From the NCBI GenBank assembly GCA_021654635.1, contig AP025179.1:3968001-4032000 (forward strand): a DNA stretch of 64,000 nucleotides, read 5' to 3'. This document shows, in pieces, positions 20,397 to 29,857 of the stretch. The DNA is from Mycobacterium kiyosense (GTDB lineage: Bacteria > Actinomycetota > Actinomycetes > Mycobacteriales > Mycobacteriaceae). A program made the translations under genes and the position numbers. Under the pieces are notes generated by a model, which ran no database searches, was not told where the DNA came from, and saw only the letters and a program-made list of their open reading frames with translations. The first letter of the stretch is position 1, and each line of letters begins with the position of its first letter.

Positions 20397-21365
20397 TCAG
20401 CTCAGCAGCTTGCGGGTGCACTCGGTGTCGCCGGCGATCTCGGCGACCAGCTCGTCGATCGAGTCGAACCGCTGCTGGCCGCGGATTCGGGCGACGAAGT
20501 CCAGCGCCACATGCTGGCCGTAGAGGTCGGCCTCGGTGTCCAGGACGAAAGCCTCGACAGTGCGGGTGCGCCCGGAGAACGTCGGGTTGGTGCCGACCGA
20601 CACCGCACTCTGGTATCGCTCCCCCGGGATCACCGTGCCGGTCGACGGCCCGTGCCCCAGCACGGTGAACCAGGCGGCGTACACACCGTCAGCGGGAATG
20701 GCCGAATACATCGGCGGCGCCACGTTCGCGGTGGGATAGCCCAGCTCGGAGCCTCTGCCGTAACCGCGGACCACCACTCCCTCGACGCGGTGCGGACGAC
20801 CCAGCGCTTCGGTGGCCGCCATCACGTCGCCGGCGTCCACGCAGGACCGGATATAGGTGGACGAGAAGGTCACGTTCTCGTTGCTGTGATGTTCGGACAG
20901 CAGCGACATCGACTCCACCGCGAAACCGAACCGCTCGCCGGCCCGGCGCAGCGTCTCGACGTTGCCGGCCGCCTTCTTGCCGAAGGTGAAGTTCTCGCCC
21001 ACCACGACTTCCACCACGTGCAGGTTCTCCACCAGCAGCTCATGCACGTACCGCTCGGGGGTGAGCTTCATGAAGTCGGTGGTGAACGGCATCACCAGGA
21101 AGACGTCGATACCGAGTTCCTCGACGAGCTCCGCACGCCGGGTCAGCGTGGTCAGTTGCGCCGGATGACTGCCCGGATACACGACCTCCATCGGGTGCGG
21201 GTCGAATGTCATCAGCACCGACGGCACTCCGCGGGCGCGGGCCGCTTTCACCGCATGCGCGATCAACTCGGCGTGCCCACGGTGCACACCGTCGAAAACC
21301 CCTATGGTCAGCACGCATCGACCCCAGTCAGTTGGGATCTCGTCCTGGCCGCGCCACCGCTGCAC
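20397..21365 (-). CDS. ribF: Bifunctional riboflavin kinase / FAD synthetase
   Basis: A 322-residue enzyme making FMN and FAD. The GTG at 21365 (QRWRGQDEIPTDWGRC) is chosen by likeness to Mtb RibF. The N-terminal nucleotidyltransferase domain has GVFDGVHRGH and TFSSTYIRS. The C-terminal kinase domain has ELGYPTANV and SVGTNPTF. Divergent from the MntR/SirR-type regulator across 82 bases. Confidence 0.96.
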   Translation of the reverse strand: MQRWRGQDEIPTDWGRCVLTIGVFDGVHRGHAELIAHAVKAARARGVPSVLMTFDPHPMEVVYPGSHPAQLTTLTRRAELVEELGIDVFLVMPFTTDFMKLTPERYVHELLVENLHVVEVVVGENFTFGKKAAGNVETLRRAGERFGFAVESMSLLSEHHSNENVTFSSTYIRSCVDAGDVMAATEALGRPHRVEGVVVRGYGRGSELGYPTANVAPPMYSAIPADGVYAAWFTVLGHGPSTGTVIPGERYQSAVSVGTNPTFSGRTRTVEAFVLDTEADLYGQHVALDFVARIRGQQRFDSIDELVAEIAGDTECTRKLLS

Positions 21366-21418
21366 GACCGCAAGCCTAATCGTCCCGCTTGGCGTCCCGG
21401 CAATCTCAGGGCAACGGA

Positions 21419-21437
21419 TTAGGCGTGGGTTGCCTAA
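21419..21437. promoter_or_regulatory. DtxR-family-type operator (19-bp palindrome)
   Basis: TTAGGC, 7 bases, then GCCTAA: perfect 6-base arms in a 19-bp frame, like the IdeR/MntR box frame (TTAGGTTAG centre CTAACCTAA). It ends 10 bases before the GTG of the DtxR-family gene and lies in the ribF/regulator divergent promoter, so autoregulation is likely. Confidence 0.6.
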
Positions 21438-21447
21438 GATTTGGCAT

Positions 21448-22137
21448 GTGAGGGCGGACGACGAGCCTGGTGGACTCACCGCGGTTGCCCAGGACTATCT
21501 GAAAGTCATCTGGACTGCCCAGGAATGGTCCCGGGAAAGGGTCAGCACCAAGATGCTGGCCGAGAAGCTCGGGGTGTCGGCCAGCACCGCCTCGGAGTCC
21601 ATCCGCAAGCTCGCCGAGCAGGGCCTGGTCGATCACGCCAAGTACGGCGCGGTCACCCTGACCGAATCCGGCCGGCGCGCGGCGCTAGCGATGGTGCGCC
21701 GGCACCGGCTGTTGGAAACCTTTCTGGTCAACGAACTCGGCTACGGCTGGGACGAGGTGCACGACGAGGCCGAGGTGCTCGAGCACGCGGTGTCCGATCG
21801 GCTGATGGCCCGCATCGACGCCAAGCTCGGATTCCCGCAGCGCGACCCGCACGGCGACCCCATTCCGGCCACCGACGGTCAGGTCCCGACACCGCCGGCG
21901 CGGCAACTGTGGGACTGCGGCGACGGCGACACCGGGACGGTGGCGCGCATCTCCGACGCCGACCCGCAGATGCTGCGGTATTTCGACAGCGTCGGGATCA
22001 ACCTGGACTCGCGGCTGCGGGTGCTGACCCGACGCGAGTTCGCCGGGATGGTCTCGGTGGCGGTCGAGTCGGACGACGGCGCGACGACGGTGGACCTGGG
22101 CAGCCCGGCGGCGTGCGCGATCTGGGTGGTTGCCTGA
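21448..22137 (+). CDS. mntR: DtxR-family metal-dependent regulator (SirR/MntR)
   Basis: A 229-residue regulator from GTG 21448, matching Mtb Rv2788 (sirR, later called mntR). An N-terminal winged helix (VSTKMLAEKLGVSASTASESIRKLAEQ spread over residues 31-57) is followed by a dimer/metal domain (HRLLETFLVNELG, EHAVSDRLMARID) and a C-terminal SH3-like domain (GDTGTVARISDADP). It represses metal importers when Mn2+ is bound. The palindrome just upstream suggests autoregulation. Confidence 0.9.
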   Translation: MRADDEPGGLTAVAQDYLKVIWTAQEWSRERVSTKMLAEKLGVSASTASESIRKLAEQGLVDHAKYGAVTLTESGRRAALAMVRRHRLLETFLVNELGYGWDEVHDEAEVLEHAVSDRLMARIDAKLGFPQRDPHGDPIPATDGQVPTPPARQLWDCGDGDTGTVARISDADPQMLRYFDSVGINLDSRLRVLTRREFAGMVSVAVESDDGATTVDLGSPAACAIWVVA

Positions 22138-22191
22138 CTCTGCTCAAAGCCCGGTCCGAGGGCGGCGGGGCCGCGATCGGCGGCGGGGCGA

Positions 22192-22216
22192 GTTTCGCGG
22201 CTTCGTTACGCTCGCG
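22192..22216. repeat. Dispersed intergenic motif, copy at fadE21 3' end
   Basis: TTTCGC, a short spacer, then CGTTACGCTCGCG (22204-22216), ending 3 bases from the fadE21 stop in the convergent gap with mntR. Related copies lie at 24754-24780 and 50212-50260, with a looser one near 36032. Confidence 0.45.
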
Positions 22217-22219
22217 CGG

Positions 22220-23473
22220 CTAGTTGCTCAGCAACCCCTTGGCGATGTGCGTCACCTGCACCTCGTTGCTGCCGGCGTAGATCATCAGCGACTTCGCGTC
22301 GCGGGCAAGCTGTTCCACCCGATATTCGGCCATATAGCCGTTGCCGCCGAACAATTGCACCGCCTCCATCGCGACATCGGTGGCCGCCTCCGAGGAGTAC
22401 AGCTTGATCGCCGACGCCTCGGCCAACGTCAGCGGTTTACCGGCCTGTTGACGCTCGATGGTGTGAAATACCATGTTCTGCACGTTCATTCGGGCGATCT
22501 CCATCTTGGCCAGCTTCAGCTGGATCAGCTGGAACTGCCCGATGTTCTTGCCCCACAGGGTGCGACTCTTCGCGTAATCCACACTGAGCCGGTGACATTC
22601 GTTGATGATGCCCAGTGCCATCATCGCGATGCCGATGCGTTCGGTGGAGAAGTTGGCGCGGGCGCTGTCGCGGCCGTCGCCGTCGTCGTGCTGCTCGTTC
22701 TCCCCGAGCAGCCGGTCCGGGCTCAGCCGGACGTTGTCGAAGAACAACTCGCCCGTCGGCGACGACATCATGCCCATCTTCTTGAACGGCTTGCCCTGAG
22801 TCAGGCCCTCCATGCCGGCGTCGAGGACGAAGACCAGCACCGGGCGGTTCCGCTTCGCTATCGAAGGGTCGCCCTCGTCCAGCTTGGCGTAGACGACCAG
22901 CACGTCGGCGTAGGGGCCGTTGGTGATGAACGTCTTCTGCCCGTTGAGGATATAGTCCTGCCCGTCGCGCTTGACGTAGGTCTTCATCCCGCCGAACGCA
23001 TCCGAGCCTGAGTCGGGTTCGGTGATCGCCCACGCCGCAATCTTTTTCAGCGTCATCAGGTCGGGCAGCCAGCGTTCCTTCTGCGCCAGGGTGCCGCGGC
23101 TCATGATGGTAGCCGCGCCCAGGCCCAGGCTCACCGACGCGGTGGAGAGCAACCCGATGCTGACCCCGGCGAGTTCGGAGATCAGCACCGCCGCCATCGA
23201 CCCCTGCGCGCCTCCCATGCCGCCGAGCGCGTCTGAGCCGCCGCCCTTTTCGAGCTGCTCGCCGTTCTGCTTGGCGCGCTCGCGTTCCAGCATCTTCTTC
23301 ACCGACTCGGCGGCCAGCGCGTCAAGGCCGAACTGGCTGAACAACTTTCGCGCGATCGGGTACGGCGATAGCTCACCGGTCTCCAGCGCGTCGAGATTCG
23401 GCCGGATCTCCTTGTCGATGAACTGGCGCACGGTGTCGCGCACCATCAGGTCGGTTTCGGACCACTCGAACAT
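22220..23473 (-). CDS. fadE21: Acyl-CoA dehydrogenase FadE21
   Basis: A 417-residue flavoprotein of the acyl-CoA dehydrogenase family: N-terminal helical domain, middle beta domain with WAITEPDSGSDAFGG, and C-terminal helical domain with LFGGNGYMAEYRVEQL. The usual catalytic Glu in the IYEGT motif is replaced: here the segment reads IYAGSNEVQ, so the base must lie elsewhere, as in some branched-chain enzymes. It is 3 bases downstream of ltp1 and cotranscribed; the pair likely acts in lipid or sterol side-chain oxidation. Confidence 0.9.
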   Translation of the reverse strand: MFEWSETDLMVRDTVRQFIDKEIRPNLDALETGELSPYPIARKLFSQFGLDALAAESVKKMLERERAKQNGEQLEKGGGSDALGGMGGAQGSMAAVLISELAGVSIGLLSTASVSLGLGAATIMSRGTLAQKERWLPDLMTLKKIAAWAITEPDSGSDAFGGMKTYVKRDGQDYILNGQKTFITNGPYADVLVVYAKLDEGDPSIAKRNRPVLVFVLDAGMEGLTQGKPFKKMGMMSSPTGELFFDNVRLSPDRLLGENEQHDDGDGRDSARANFSTERIGIAMMALGIINECHRLSVDYAKSRTLWGKNIGQFQLIQLKLAKMEIARMNVQNMVFHTIERQQAGKPLTLAEASAIKLYSSEAATDVAMEAVQLFGGNGYMAEYRVEQLARDAKSLMIYAGSNEVQVTHIAKGLLSN

Positions 23474-23476
23474 GGT

Positions 23477-24691
23477 TCAGCGCTCGGCGCGCTGGTAGGC
23501 GGTGACGACGGCGGCACCGCCGAGGCCGATGTTGTGTTGCAGCGCGGCCGTGACGTTGTCGACCTGGCGCTTGTCGGCGGTGCCGCGCAGCTGCCAGGTG
23601 AGCTCCGAGCACTGCGCCAGACCGGTCGCCCCCAGTGGATGACCCTTGGAGATCAGCCCGCCCGAGGGGTTGACCACCCAGCGTCCGCCGTAGGTGGTCT
23701 GGTTGTCGTCGATCAGCTTGGCCGCCTCGCCCTCGCCGCACAGGCCCAGCGCCTCGTACAGCAGCAGCTCGTTGGCCGAGAAGCAGTCGTGCAGCTCGAT
23801 CACCTGGAAGTCGTCCGGGCCCAGCCCGGACTGGTCGTAGACACGTTGAGCGGCTTGCACATTCATGTCGTAGCCGATGATGTTGGCGGCGCTGCCGTCG
23901 AAGGTCGACTCGAAGTCGGTGGTCATCGCCTGTCCGACGATCTCGACGGCCTGTCCGGCCAGATTGTGCTTGGCCACGTACTCCTCGCTGGCCAGCACCA
24001 CCGCCGCCGAGCCGTCCGAGGTCGGTGAGCACTGCAGTTTGGTCAGCGGGTCGGAGATCATCTTGGCGCCCAGGATGTCCTCGAGCGAGTACTCCTCCTG
24101 GAACTGTGCATACGGGTTGTTGACCGAGTGCTTGTGGTTCTTGTAGCCGATCTTCGCGAAATGCTCGGCGGTGGTGCCGTACTTCTTCATGTGCTCACGT
24201 CCGGCCGCCCCGAACATCCACGGCGCCACCGGGAATGCGAACTCCTCGATGGCGGCCAGCGCCTGGACGTGCTTACCCAGCGGCGACTCGCGGTCCTGGG
24301 ATCCGACCTGAAGCGACCCGGGCTGCATCTTCTCGAAGCCCAGCGCCAGCACGCAGTCGGCCAGGCCGCCGCGGATGGCTTGGGCGCCGAGGTACAGCGC
24401 GGTGGACCCGGTCGAGCAGTTGTTGTTGACGTTGACGATCGGAATGCCCGTCATGCCCAGCTCGTAGAGAGCACGCTGGCCGCTGGTGGAATCGCCGGCC
24501 ACGTAGCCGACGTAACCCTGCTCGATCTCGCTGTAGTCGACCCCGGCATCTTCGAGCGCCTTGGTGCCCGATTCCTTGGCCATCTGCGGGTAGTCCCAGC
24601 CTTCGCGGCGACCCGGCTTCTCGAACTTCGTCATGCCCACGCCGACGACGTAGACCCTGTTGGCTGACTTGTTGGACACCTTGCTGGACAA
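23477..24691 (-). CDS. ltp1: Thiolase-fold lipid-transfer protein Ltp1
   Basis: A 404-residue SCPx-type thiolase. The reactive Cys92 lies in [19 protein letters not shown] and [14 protein letters not shown] supply the other active-site regions. TTG at 24691 has an AAGGGG about 6 bases upstream; an in-frame GTG at 24679 is an alternative. Paired with fadE21 as in Mtb Rv2790c-Rv2789c. It probably acts in beta-oxidation of a branched or sterol-derived acyl-CoA. Confidence 0.9.
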   Translation of the reverse strand: MSSKVSNKSANRVYVVGVGMTKFEKPGRREGWDYPQMAKESGTKALEDAGVDYSEIEQGYVGYVAGDSTSGQRALYELGMTGIPIVNVNNNCSTGSTALYLGAQAIRGGLADCVLALGFEKMQPGSLQVGSQDRESPLGKHVQALAAIEEFAFPVAPWMFGAAGREHMKKYGTTAEHFAKIGYKNHKHSVNNPYAQFQEEYSLEDILGAKMISDPLTKLQCSPTSDGSAAVVLASEEYVAKHNLAGQAVEIVGQAMTTDFESTFDGSAANIIGYDMNVQAAQRVYDQSGLGPDDFQVIELHDCFSANELLLYEALGLCGEGEAAKLIDDNQTTYGGRWVVNPSGGLISKGHPLGATGLAQCSELTWQLRGTADKRQVDNVTAALQHNIGLGGAAVVTAYQRAER

Positions 24692-24753
24692 CTTTGTCCC
24701 CTTCCGTGGGCCCGGCCTCGCGAGTGAACGCCACCGCGAAAATTCAAGGGCGG

Positions 24754-24780
24754 ATTTCGCAGTGACGTTACGCTCGCGGG
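24754..24780. repeat. Dispersed intergenic motif, copy downstream of truB
   Basis: TTTCGCAGTGACGTTACGCT then CGCGGG, in the gap between ltp1 and truB. It shares CGTTACGCTCGCG with the fadE21 copy. Confidence 0.45.
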
Positions 24781-24833
24781 CCCCGCGGGTGGTTAGAGGG
24801 TCGCCGGGCGGAATCGGATTGCCCGGCTCCTCC

Positions 24834-25736
24834 TCAGTCCGTACCGGACTGCATCGTCGCCGGGCGGACTACCACCACCGATCGGGTGCGAGACCCCTCG
24901 TCCCGCAGCAGCGCGATCACCCGATCGCCGGCGGCGCAGGCCGCGTACACACCGTCGATACCCGCCACAGCCAGAGCCCGGCCGTTGGCCGCGGCATCGG
25001 CTTCCTCGGCGGTGAGTTCGCGACGCGGGAACATCAGCAGGCAGGCCTCGTCCAGACTGAGGCTCAGCCGCGGGCGCTCGGCCAGCTCGTCGAGTGTCAC
25101 CGCGTGGTTCAGGTCGAAGCGGCCGACCCGGGTGCGCCGCAGCGACGTCAGATGTCCACCCACTCCCAGCGCATCGCCGAGGTCGCGGGCCAGCGCGCGA
25201 ATGTAGGTGCCCGACGAGCAATCCACCCGCACGTCCAGGTCGACCAGCCCGTCCGACCGCCGCACCGCCAACACCTCGAACCGGTCGATGCGCACCGGCC
25301 TTGCCGCCAGCTCGACCACCTCACCGGCACGGGCCAGCTGATAGGCCCGCCGGCCGGCGACCTTGATCGCGCTGACCGCCGACGGCACCTGGCTGATGTC
25401 GCCACGCAGCCCGCCGACCGCCGTCTCGATCGCCTCCTCGGTGAGGTGCGCAGCTGAAACCGACTGCAGCAGTTCACCTTCGGCGTCCTCGGTGGAGGTG
25501 GTCTGACCCAGCCGGATGGTCGCCGCGTACGACTTCGACGTCGCGGTCAACAAGCCGAGGACCTTGGTGGCCCGCTCGATACCGATCACCAGCACCCCGG
25601 TGGCCATCGGATCCAGCGTGCCGGCGTGACCCACCCGGCGGGTGCCGAAGATCCGCCGGCACCGGCCCACCACGTCATGGCTGGTCATCCCGGCGGGCTT
25701 GTCAACGACCACCAGTCCCGGCCCGAGACCGCTCAC
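24834..25736 (-). CDS. truB: tRNA pseudouridine-55 synthase
   Basis: A 300-residue TruB from GTG 25736, which overlaps the pptT stop (GTGA). The catalytic Asp is in [29 protein letters not shown] and [14 protein letters not shown] are family motifs. It modifies U55 in the T loop of tRNA. Order pptH-pptT-truB is the same as in Mtb. Confidence 0.96.
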   Translation of the reverse strand: MSGLGPGLVVVDKPAGMTSHDVVGRCRRIFGTRRVGHAGTLDPMATGVLVIGIERATKVLGLLTATSKSYAATIRLGQTTSTEDAEGELLQSVSAAHLTEEAIETAVGGLRGDISQVPSAVSAIKVAGRRAYQLARAGEVVELAARPVRIDRFEVLAVRRSDGLVDLDVRVDCSSGTYIRALARDLGDALGVGGHLTSLRRTRVGRFDLNHAVTLDELAERPRLSLSLDEACLLMFPRRELTAEEADAAANGRALAVAGIDGVYAACAAGDRVIALLRDEGSRTRSVVVVRPATMQSGTD

Positions 25737-26413
25737 AGCACGATCGCGGTGAGCACCAGGTCGCGCTGCACCGACCACCGCCCGGCCAACGACGTCAGCG
25801 GCGGACCCGACACGGCGGCCGGGTCGATCAGGATGCGGGACACGAAACGGCCCGCCGATTCCGAATCCGCCGAGAAGGTGATGTGCGCATCCTCGAACCC
25901 CAGCCACCGCTTGGTCAGCGGAAACCACGCCTTGTAGGTTGCCTCCTTGGCGCAGAACAGGATTCGATCCCAGTGCAGGCCGGCCGGCAGTGCCCGCGGA
26001 ATCTCGCTGCGCTCGGCGGGCAGGCTGATCGCGTCCAGCACACCGTTGGGCAGCACATCGTGCGGCTCGGCGTCGATCCCCACCGAGCGGACCCCTTCGC
26101 TGCGTCCCACGACCGCACCACGGTAACCGGTGCAGTGCGTGAGGCTGCCCACGATCCCGTCGGGCCAGCGGGGTTCGCCCTTGTCTCCCTTGAGGATTGG
26201 CACCGGCTCGACACCCAGCTCACCGAGCGCGATCCGGGCGCAGTGCCGCACGGTGATGAATTCGCTGCGCCGCTTGGCCACCGACTTGGCGATCAACGGC
26301 TCCTCTTCGGGCATCGGTTGCAGCCCGGGCGGATCGGAATACAGCTCGGCGTAAGCCATGTCGTCGATCAGGGTGCCGGGCAGCAGCGCCGACACCAGCA
26401 TGCCGGCCGTCAC
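25733..26413 (-). CDS. pptT: 4'-phosphopantetheinyl transferase
   Basis: A 226-residue Sfp-type PPTase from GTG 26413. The Mg/CoA motifs are [10 protein letters not shown] (about 110-119) and [19 protein letters not shown]. It activates type I polyketide synthases, ACPM and siderophore synthetases by attaching phosphopantetheine, and is essential in Mtb. GTGA overlaps on both sides couple it to pptH and truB. Confidence 0.96.
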   Translation of the reverse strand: MTAGMLVSALLPGTLIDDMAYAELYSDPPGLQPMPEEEPLIAKSVAKRRSEFITVRHCARIALGELGVEPVPILKGDKGEPRWPDGIVGSLTHCTGYRGAVVGRSEGVRSVGIDAEPHDVLPNGVLDAISLPAERSEIPRALPAGLHWDRILFCAKEATYKAWFPLTKRWLGFEDAHITFSADSESAGRFVSRILIDPAAVSGPPLTSLAGRWSVQRDLVLTAIVL

Positions 26414-27369
26414 CGGTTCTGCCGCTGCCGCAGTTTTTCCCGGAACTGGGTGGCCTGTGCCTTCATCTCCGGGGTGATCACGAAGTGACCGCCGAAGTCG
26501 TTGAGGTAGCCCGGCGCGTACTGCGGGTCGGGCAGCACCTGCCGCAGCCAGCTGTAGGGCTTGCGGCGCCGCCACTCCCGCGGGTAACCGACCGACACCT
26601 CCTCGAAGCGCACGTCGTCGTGCCAGGTGGTGCGGGGAATGTGCAGATGGCCGTAGACCGAGCAGACCGCGTTGTAGCGGGTGTGCCAGTCGGCGGTCTT
26701 GGTGGTGCCGCACCACAGCGAGAACTCGGGGTAGAACAGCGCGTCGCAGGGGTCGCGCACCAGCGGGAAATGGTTGACCAGGACGGTGGGCTGCATCCAG
26801 TCCAGCTGTTCCAGACGAGCTCTGGTTTTCGCGACGCGCTCGCGGCACCAGGCGTCCCGGGTGGGATACGGCTCGCAGGAGAGCAGGAACTCGTCGGTGC
26901 AGACCACGTTGCGTTCTTTTGCGATGGCCATGCCCTCGGCTTTGCTGGCCGCCCCGGGTGGCAGGAAGCTGTAGTCGTAGAGCAGGAACATCGGCACGAT
27001 GGTGGCCGGCCCACCCCGTTCGGTCCACACCGGCCACGGGTGCTCGGGGGTGATCACGCCCATCTCGTCGCACATGTTGACCAGGTAGTCGTAGCGGGAG
27101 CGGCCGAAGATCTGCATGGGATCACGGTTGGTGGTCCACAGCTCGTGGTTGCCCGGCACCCAGATCACCTTGGCGAAGCGGCGCCGCAGCAGGTCCAGCG
27201 CCCAGCGGATCTCGTCGGTGCGTTCGGCGACGTCACCGCAGACAATCAGCCAGTCGTCCGGCGACGACGGGTGCAGCGACTCGGTCACCGGCTTGTTGCC
27301 CATGTGACCGGTGTGCAGATCCGAGACAGCCCACAGCGTCGGCTGTCCGGTCGCTTCATGCCCTGTCAC
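26410..27369 (-). CDS. pptH: Phosphopantetheinyl hydrolase PptH (metallophosphoesterase)
   Basis: A 319-residue calcineurin-like phosphoesterase. Metal-binding motifs are AVSDLHTG (residues about 14-21), VCGDVAER and VPGNHELW, plus VNHFPLV and GHLHIPRTTWH. Mtb Rv2795c was reported as PptH, which removes phosphopantetheine from carrier proteins and opposes PptT. The 4-base overlap with pptT fits an opposing enzyme pair made together. Starts at GTG 27369. Confidence 0.9.
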   Translation of the reverse strand: MTGHEATGQPTLWAVSDLHTGHMGNKPVTESLHPSSPDDWLIVCGDVAERTDEIRWALDLLRRRFAKVIWVPGNHELWTTNRDPMQIFGRSRYDYLVNMCDEMGVITPEHPWPVWTERGGPATIVPMFLLYDYSFLPPGAASKAEGMAIAKERNVVCTDEFLLSCEPYPTRDAWCRERVAKTRARLEQLDWMQPTVLVNHFPLVRDPCDALFYPEFSLWCGTTKTADWHTRYNAVCSVYGHLHIPRTTWHDDVRFEEVSVGYPREWRRRKPYSWLRQVLPDPQYAPGYLNDFGGHFVITPEMKAQATQFREKLRQRQNR

Positions 27370-27515
27370 GATTAACCACCCTAACGACCCGGCGCCGATG
27401 ACACGATTTGCCGCCTGGCGGAGCGGGGCTAGAACGAGTTCCAGTTTTCGCTGTGACTGCGCGGACGCGACTTGTACACTCCCGGCAATAGGGCCGCCAA
27501 CAGCAGGGGGGTGTC

Positions 27516-28099
27516 GTGTTCGCCAAGGTGCGTCTGGCCGCAGCGTTCGGTGCGCTGGTCACAGCCGTCGTGGTGGGAGTGGCGGGCTGGCAGCACGGCC
27601 CGGTTCCCGGACACCGAGGCGTAGTCGAATTGCGGTCGACGGCCCAGCCGATGGAAACCACGATGAAGAGCCCGATCGTGGAGACCCAGAATCCCAGCCC
27701 GTTCGACCCGTGCACCGACATCCCGTTCGACGCCGTGCAGCGGCTGGGCCTGGCCTTCACCCCGCCGGAGCCCCAGGAAGGGCTGCGCTGCCAGTTCGAC
27801 GCCGGGAACTACCAGCTGGCGGTCGAGCCGATCGTCTGGCGCACCTACGCTCAGACGTTGCCGCCGGACGCCATCGAGACCACCGTCCAGGGGCATCGCG
27901 CCGCGCAGTACTGGGTGCTCAAGAGCCGACGTATCACAACAGCTACTGGTACATCTCCTGCATGGTGACGTTCAAGACGAGCTACGGGGTGATCCAGCAG
28001 TCGCTGTTCTACTCCACGGTCTACTCCGAGCCCGACGTCGACTGCCCGTCCACCAACCTGCAGCGGGCCAACGAGCTGGCACCCATGTACAAGTTCTAG
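27516..28099 (+). pseudogene. Frameshifted DUF3558-like exported protein
   Basis: A GTG at 27516 follows AGGGGG. The first frame gives an N-terminal hydrophobic segment (LAAAFGALVTAVVVGVAGW) and a DUF3558-like domain (PSPFDPCTDIPFDAVQRLGL), ending at QYWVLK near 27920. The rest (TYHNSYWYISCMVTFKTSYG to MYKF) continues in another frame to 28099, so a single-base indel lies near 27918-27928. Unlike most relatives there is no lipobox Cys in the leader. The indel may be an error. Confidence 0.6.
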
Positions 28100-28132
28100 C
28101 CCGCCCGACGCGCCTTTCGGCCCTTCCCTAGT

Positions 28133-29857
28133 GTGGGAAAAGTGAGTACCACATCGACCGAGCACGACGACCTGAAGCTGCGTGACCGCGCAGCCGGAGT
28201 GAGCGGCCGCGTCGCCCTGGGCGCGCTGGGCAGGGCATTGCACCTGCCCCGGGCCACGACGCGCTACACCAGGCACCATGTTCAGGTACCGATGCGCGAC
28301 GGTGTGCACCTGGTCGCCGACCACTATGCGCCGCTGACGCCCAAGCCCGCCGGCACCTTGCTCACCCGCGGCCCCTACGGCCGCCGGTTCCCGTTCTCGC
28401 TGGCCTTCGCCCGGTTGTACGCGGCCCGCGGCTACCACGTGGTGCTGCAGAGCGTGCGGGGCACGTTCGGATCCGCAGGCCAGTTCGAACCGATGGTCAA
28501 CGAAGCCGCTGACGGGGCCGACACGGTGCAGTGGCTGCGCGAGCAGCCCTGGTTCACCGGCAGTTTCGCCACCATCGGCCTGTCCTATCTCGGCTTCACC
28601 CAATGGGCTCTGCTTCAGGATCCGCCGCCGGAGCTGGCCACCGCCGTCATCACGGTGGGGCCGCACGACTTCCGTGAATCCGTTTGGGGCACCGGCACAT
28701 TCGCCGTCAACGACTTTCTGGGCTGGAGCGCGATGGTGGCCCGCCAGGAGGAGCCCGGCCTGCTGCGAGCGGGCATCCGCCAGCTGAGCGGGCCCCGCAA
28801 AGTGGCGCGCGCACTCGCCGAGGTGCCGATGGGCAAATCGGCCCGTGCGCTGCTCGGCGAGGGTGCGCCCTGGTTCGAATCGTGGGTGGACACCCACCAC
28901 GGCGACCCGTTCTGGGACCAGCTGCGCTTCCCCGACGCACTGGACCGCGTCAACGTCCCGGTGCTGCTGCTCAGCGGTTGGCAGGACATTTTTCTGCGGC
29001 AGACGCTGCAGCAATACCGGCACCTGCGCGACCGGGGCATCGAGGTGGGACTGACGATCGGTCCCTGGACACACACCCAGATGCTCACCAAGGGTCTGGC
29101 GACCTGTACCCGGGAAACCCTGGACTGGCTCGATACCCACCTGGGCGGCGCCACGGCGCCGCGCCGGCCGTCCCCGGCGCACATCTTCGTCACCGGGCAG
29201 GGCTGGCGTCACCTGGCGGACTGGCCCCCAGCCACCACCGAACACGCGCTCTACCTGCAGCCCTACGGCCACCTGGGTGACCAGCCGCCGACCACCAAGA
29301 CCCGGCCGGCCAATTTCCACTACGACCCCGCCCACCCCACGCCGACGATCGGCGGGCCGCTGCTCTCCCCGAAAGGCGGCTACCGCGACGACACCAAACT
29401 CGCCATGCGCGACGACGTGCTCAGCTTCACCGGGGCCACCCTCACCCACGACCTGTTCGTGTACGGCAACCCGGTCATCGAGTTGGAGCACAGCGCCGAC
29501 AACCCCAACGTCGACCTGTTCGTCCGGGTCAGCGAGGTCGACGCGAAGGGCAGGTCCCGCAACCTCAGCGACGGCTACCGGCGACTCGGGCCGCTGGAGC
29601 CGGGCACGCACCGGGTCCGCATCGAACTGGACGCCGTTGCGCACCGCTTCGCGGCCGGCTCACGCGTCCGAGTGCTGATCACCGGCAGCTGGTTCCCCCG
29701 CTATGCGCGCAACCTGGGCACCGAGGAGCCGATGCTGACCGCGCGGCAGCACAAGCCGGCGACGCATTCGGTGCACTTCGGCGAATCCCGCCTGCTGCTG
29801 CCGGTCGGGCGCGGATCAGCTGACCGCCCGGCGGACGCGGGCGACGACGCCGGCTAA
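28133..29857 (+). CDS. CocE/NonD-family hydrolase (X-Pro dipeptidyl-peptidase type, Rv2800-like)
   Basis: A 574-residue serine hydrolase. PMRDGVHLVADHY opens the alpha/beta domain, RGPYGRRFPF and SVRGTFGSAGQFEP follow, and IGLSYLGFTQW holds the nucleophile Ser. The C-terminal jelly-roll domain ends with LITGSWFPRYARNLG. GTG at 28133 is given; GTG at 28142 is an equally plausible start. It overlaps the DUF1802 gene tail-to-tail by 42 bases. Substrate unknown. Confidence 0.85.
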   Translation: MGKVSTTSTEHDDLKLRDRAAGVSGRVALGALGRALHLPRATTRYTRHHVQVPMRDGVHLVADHYAPLTPKPAGTLLTRGPYGRRFPFSLAFARLYAARGYHVVLQSVRGTFGSAGQFEPMVNEAADGADTVQWLREQPWFTGSFATIGLSYLGFTQWALLQDPPPELATAVITVGPHDFRESVWGTGTFAVNDFLGWSAMVARQEEPGLLRAGIRQLSGPRKVARALAEVPMGKSARALLGEGAPWFESWVDTHHGDPFWDQLRFPDALDRVNVPVLLLSGWQDIFLRQTLQQYRHLRDRGIEVGLTIGPWTHTQMLTKGLATCTRETLDWLDTHLGGATAPRRPSPAHIFVTGQGWRHLADWPPATTEHALYLQPYGHLGDQPPTTKTRPANFHYDPAHPTPTIGGPLLSPKGGYRDDTKLAMRDDVLSFTGATLTHDLFVYGNPVIELEHSADNPNVDLFVRVSEVDAKGRSRNLSDGYRRLGPLEPGTHRVRIELDAVAHRFAAGSRVRVLITGSWFPRYARNLGTEEPMLTARQHKPATHSVHFGESRLLLPVGRGSADRPADAGDDAG

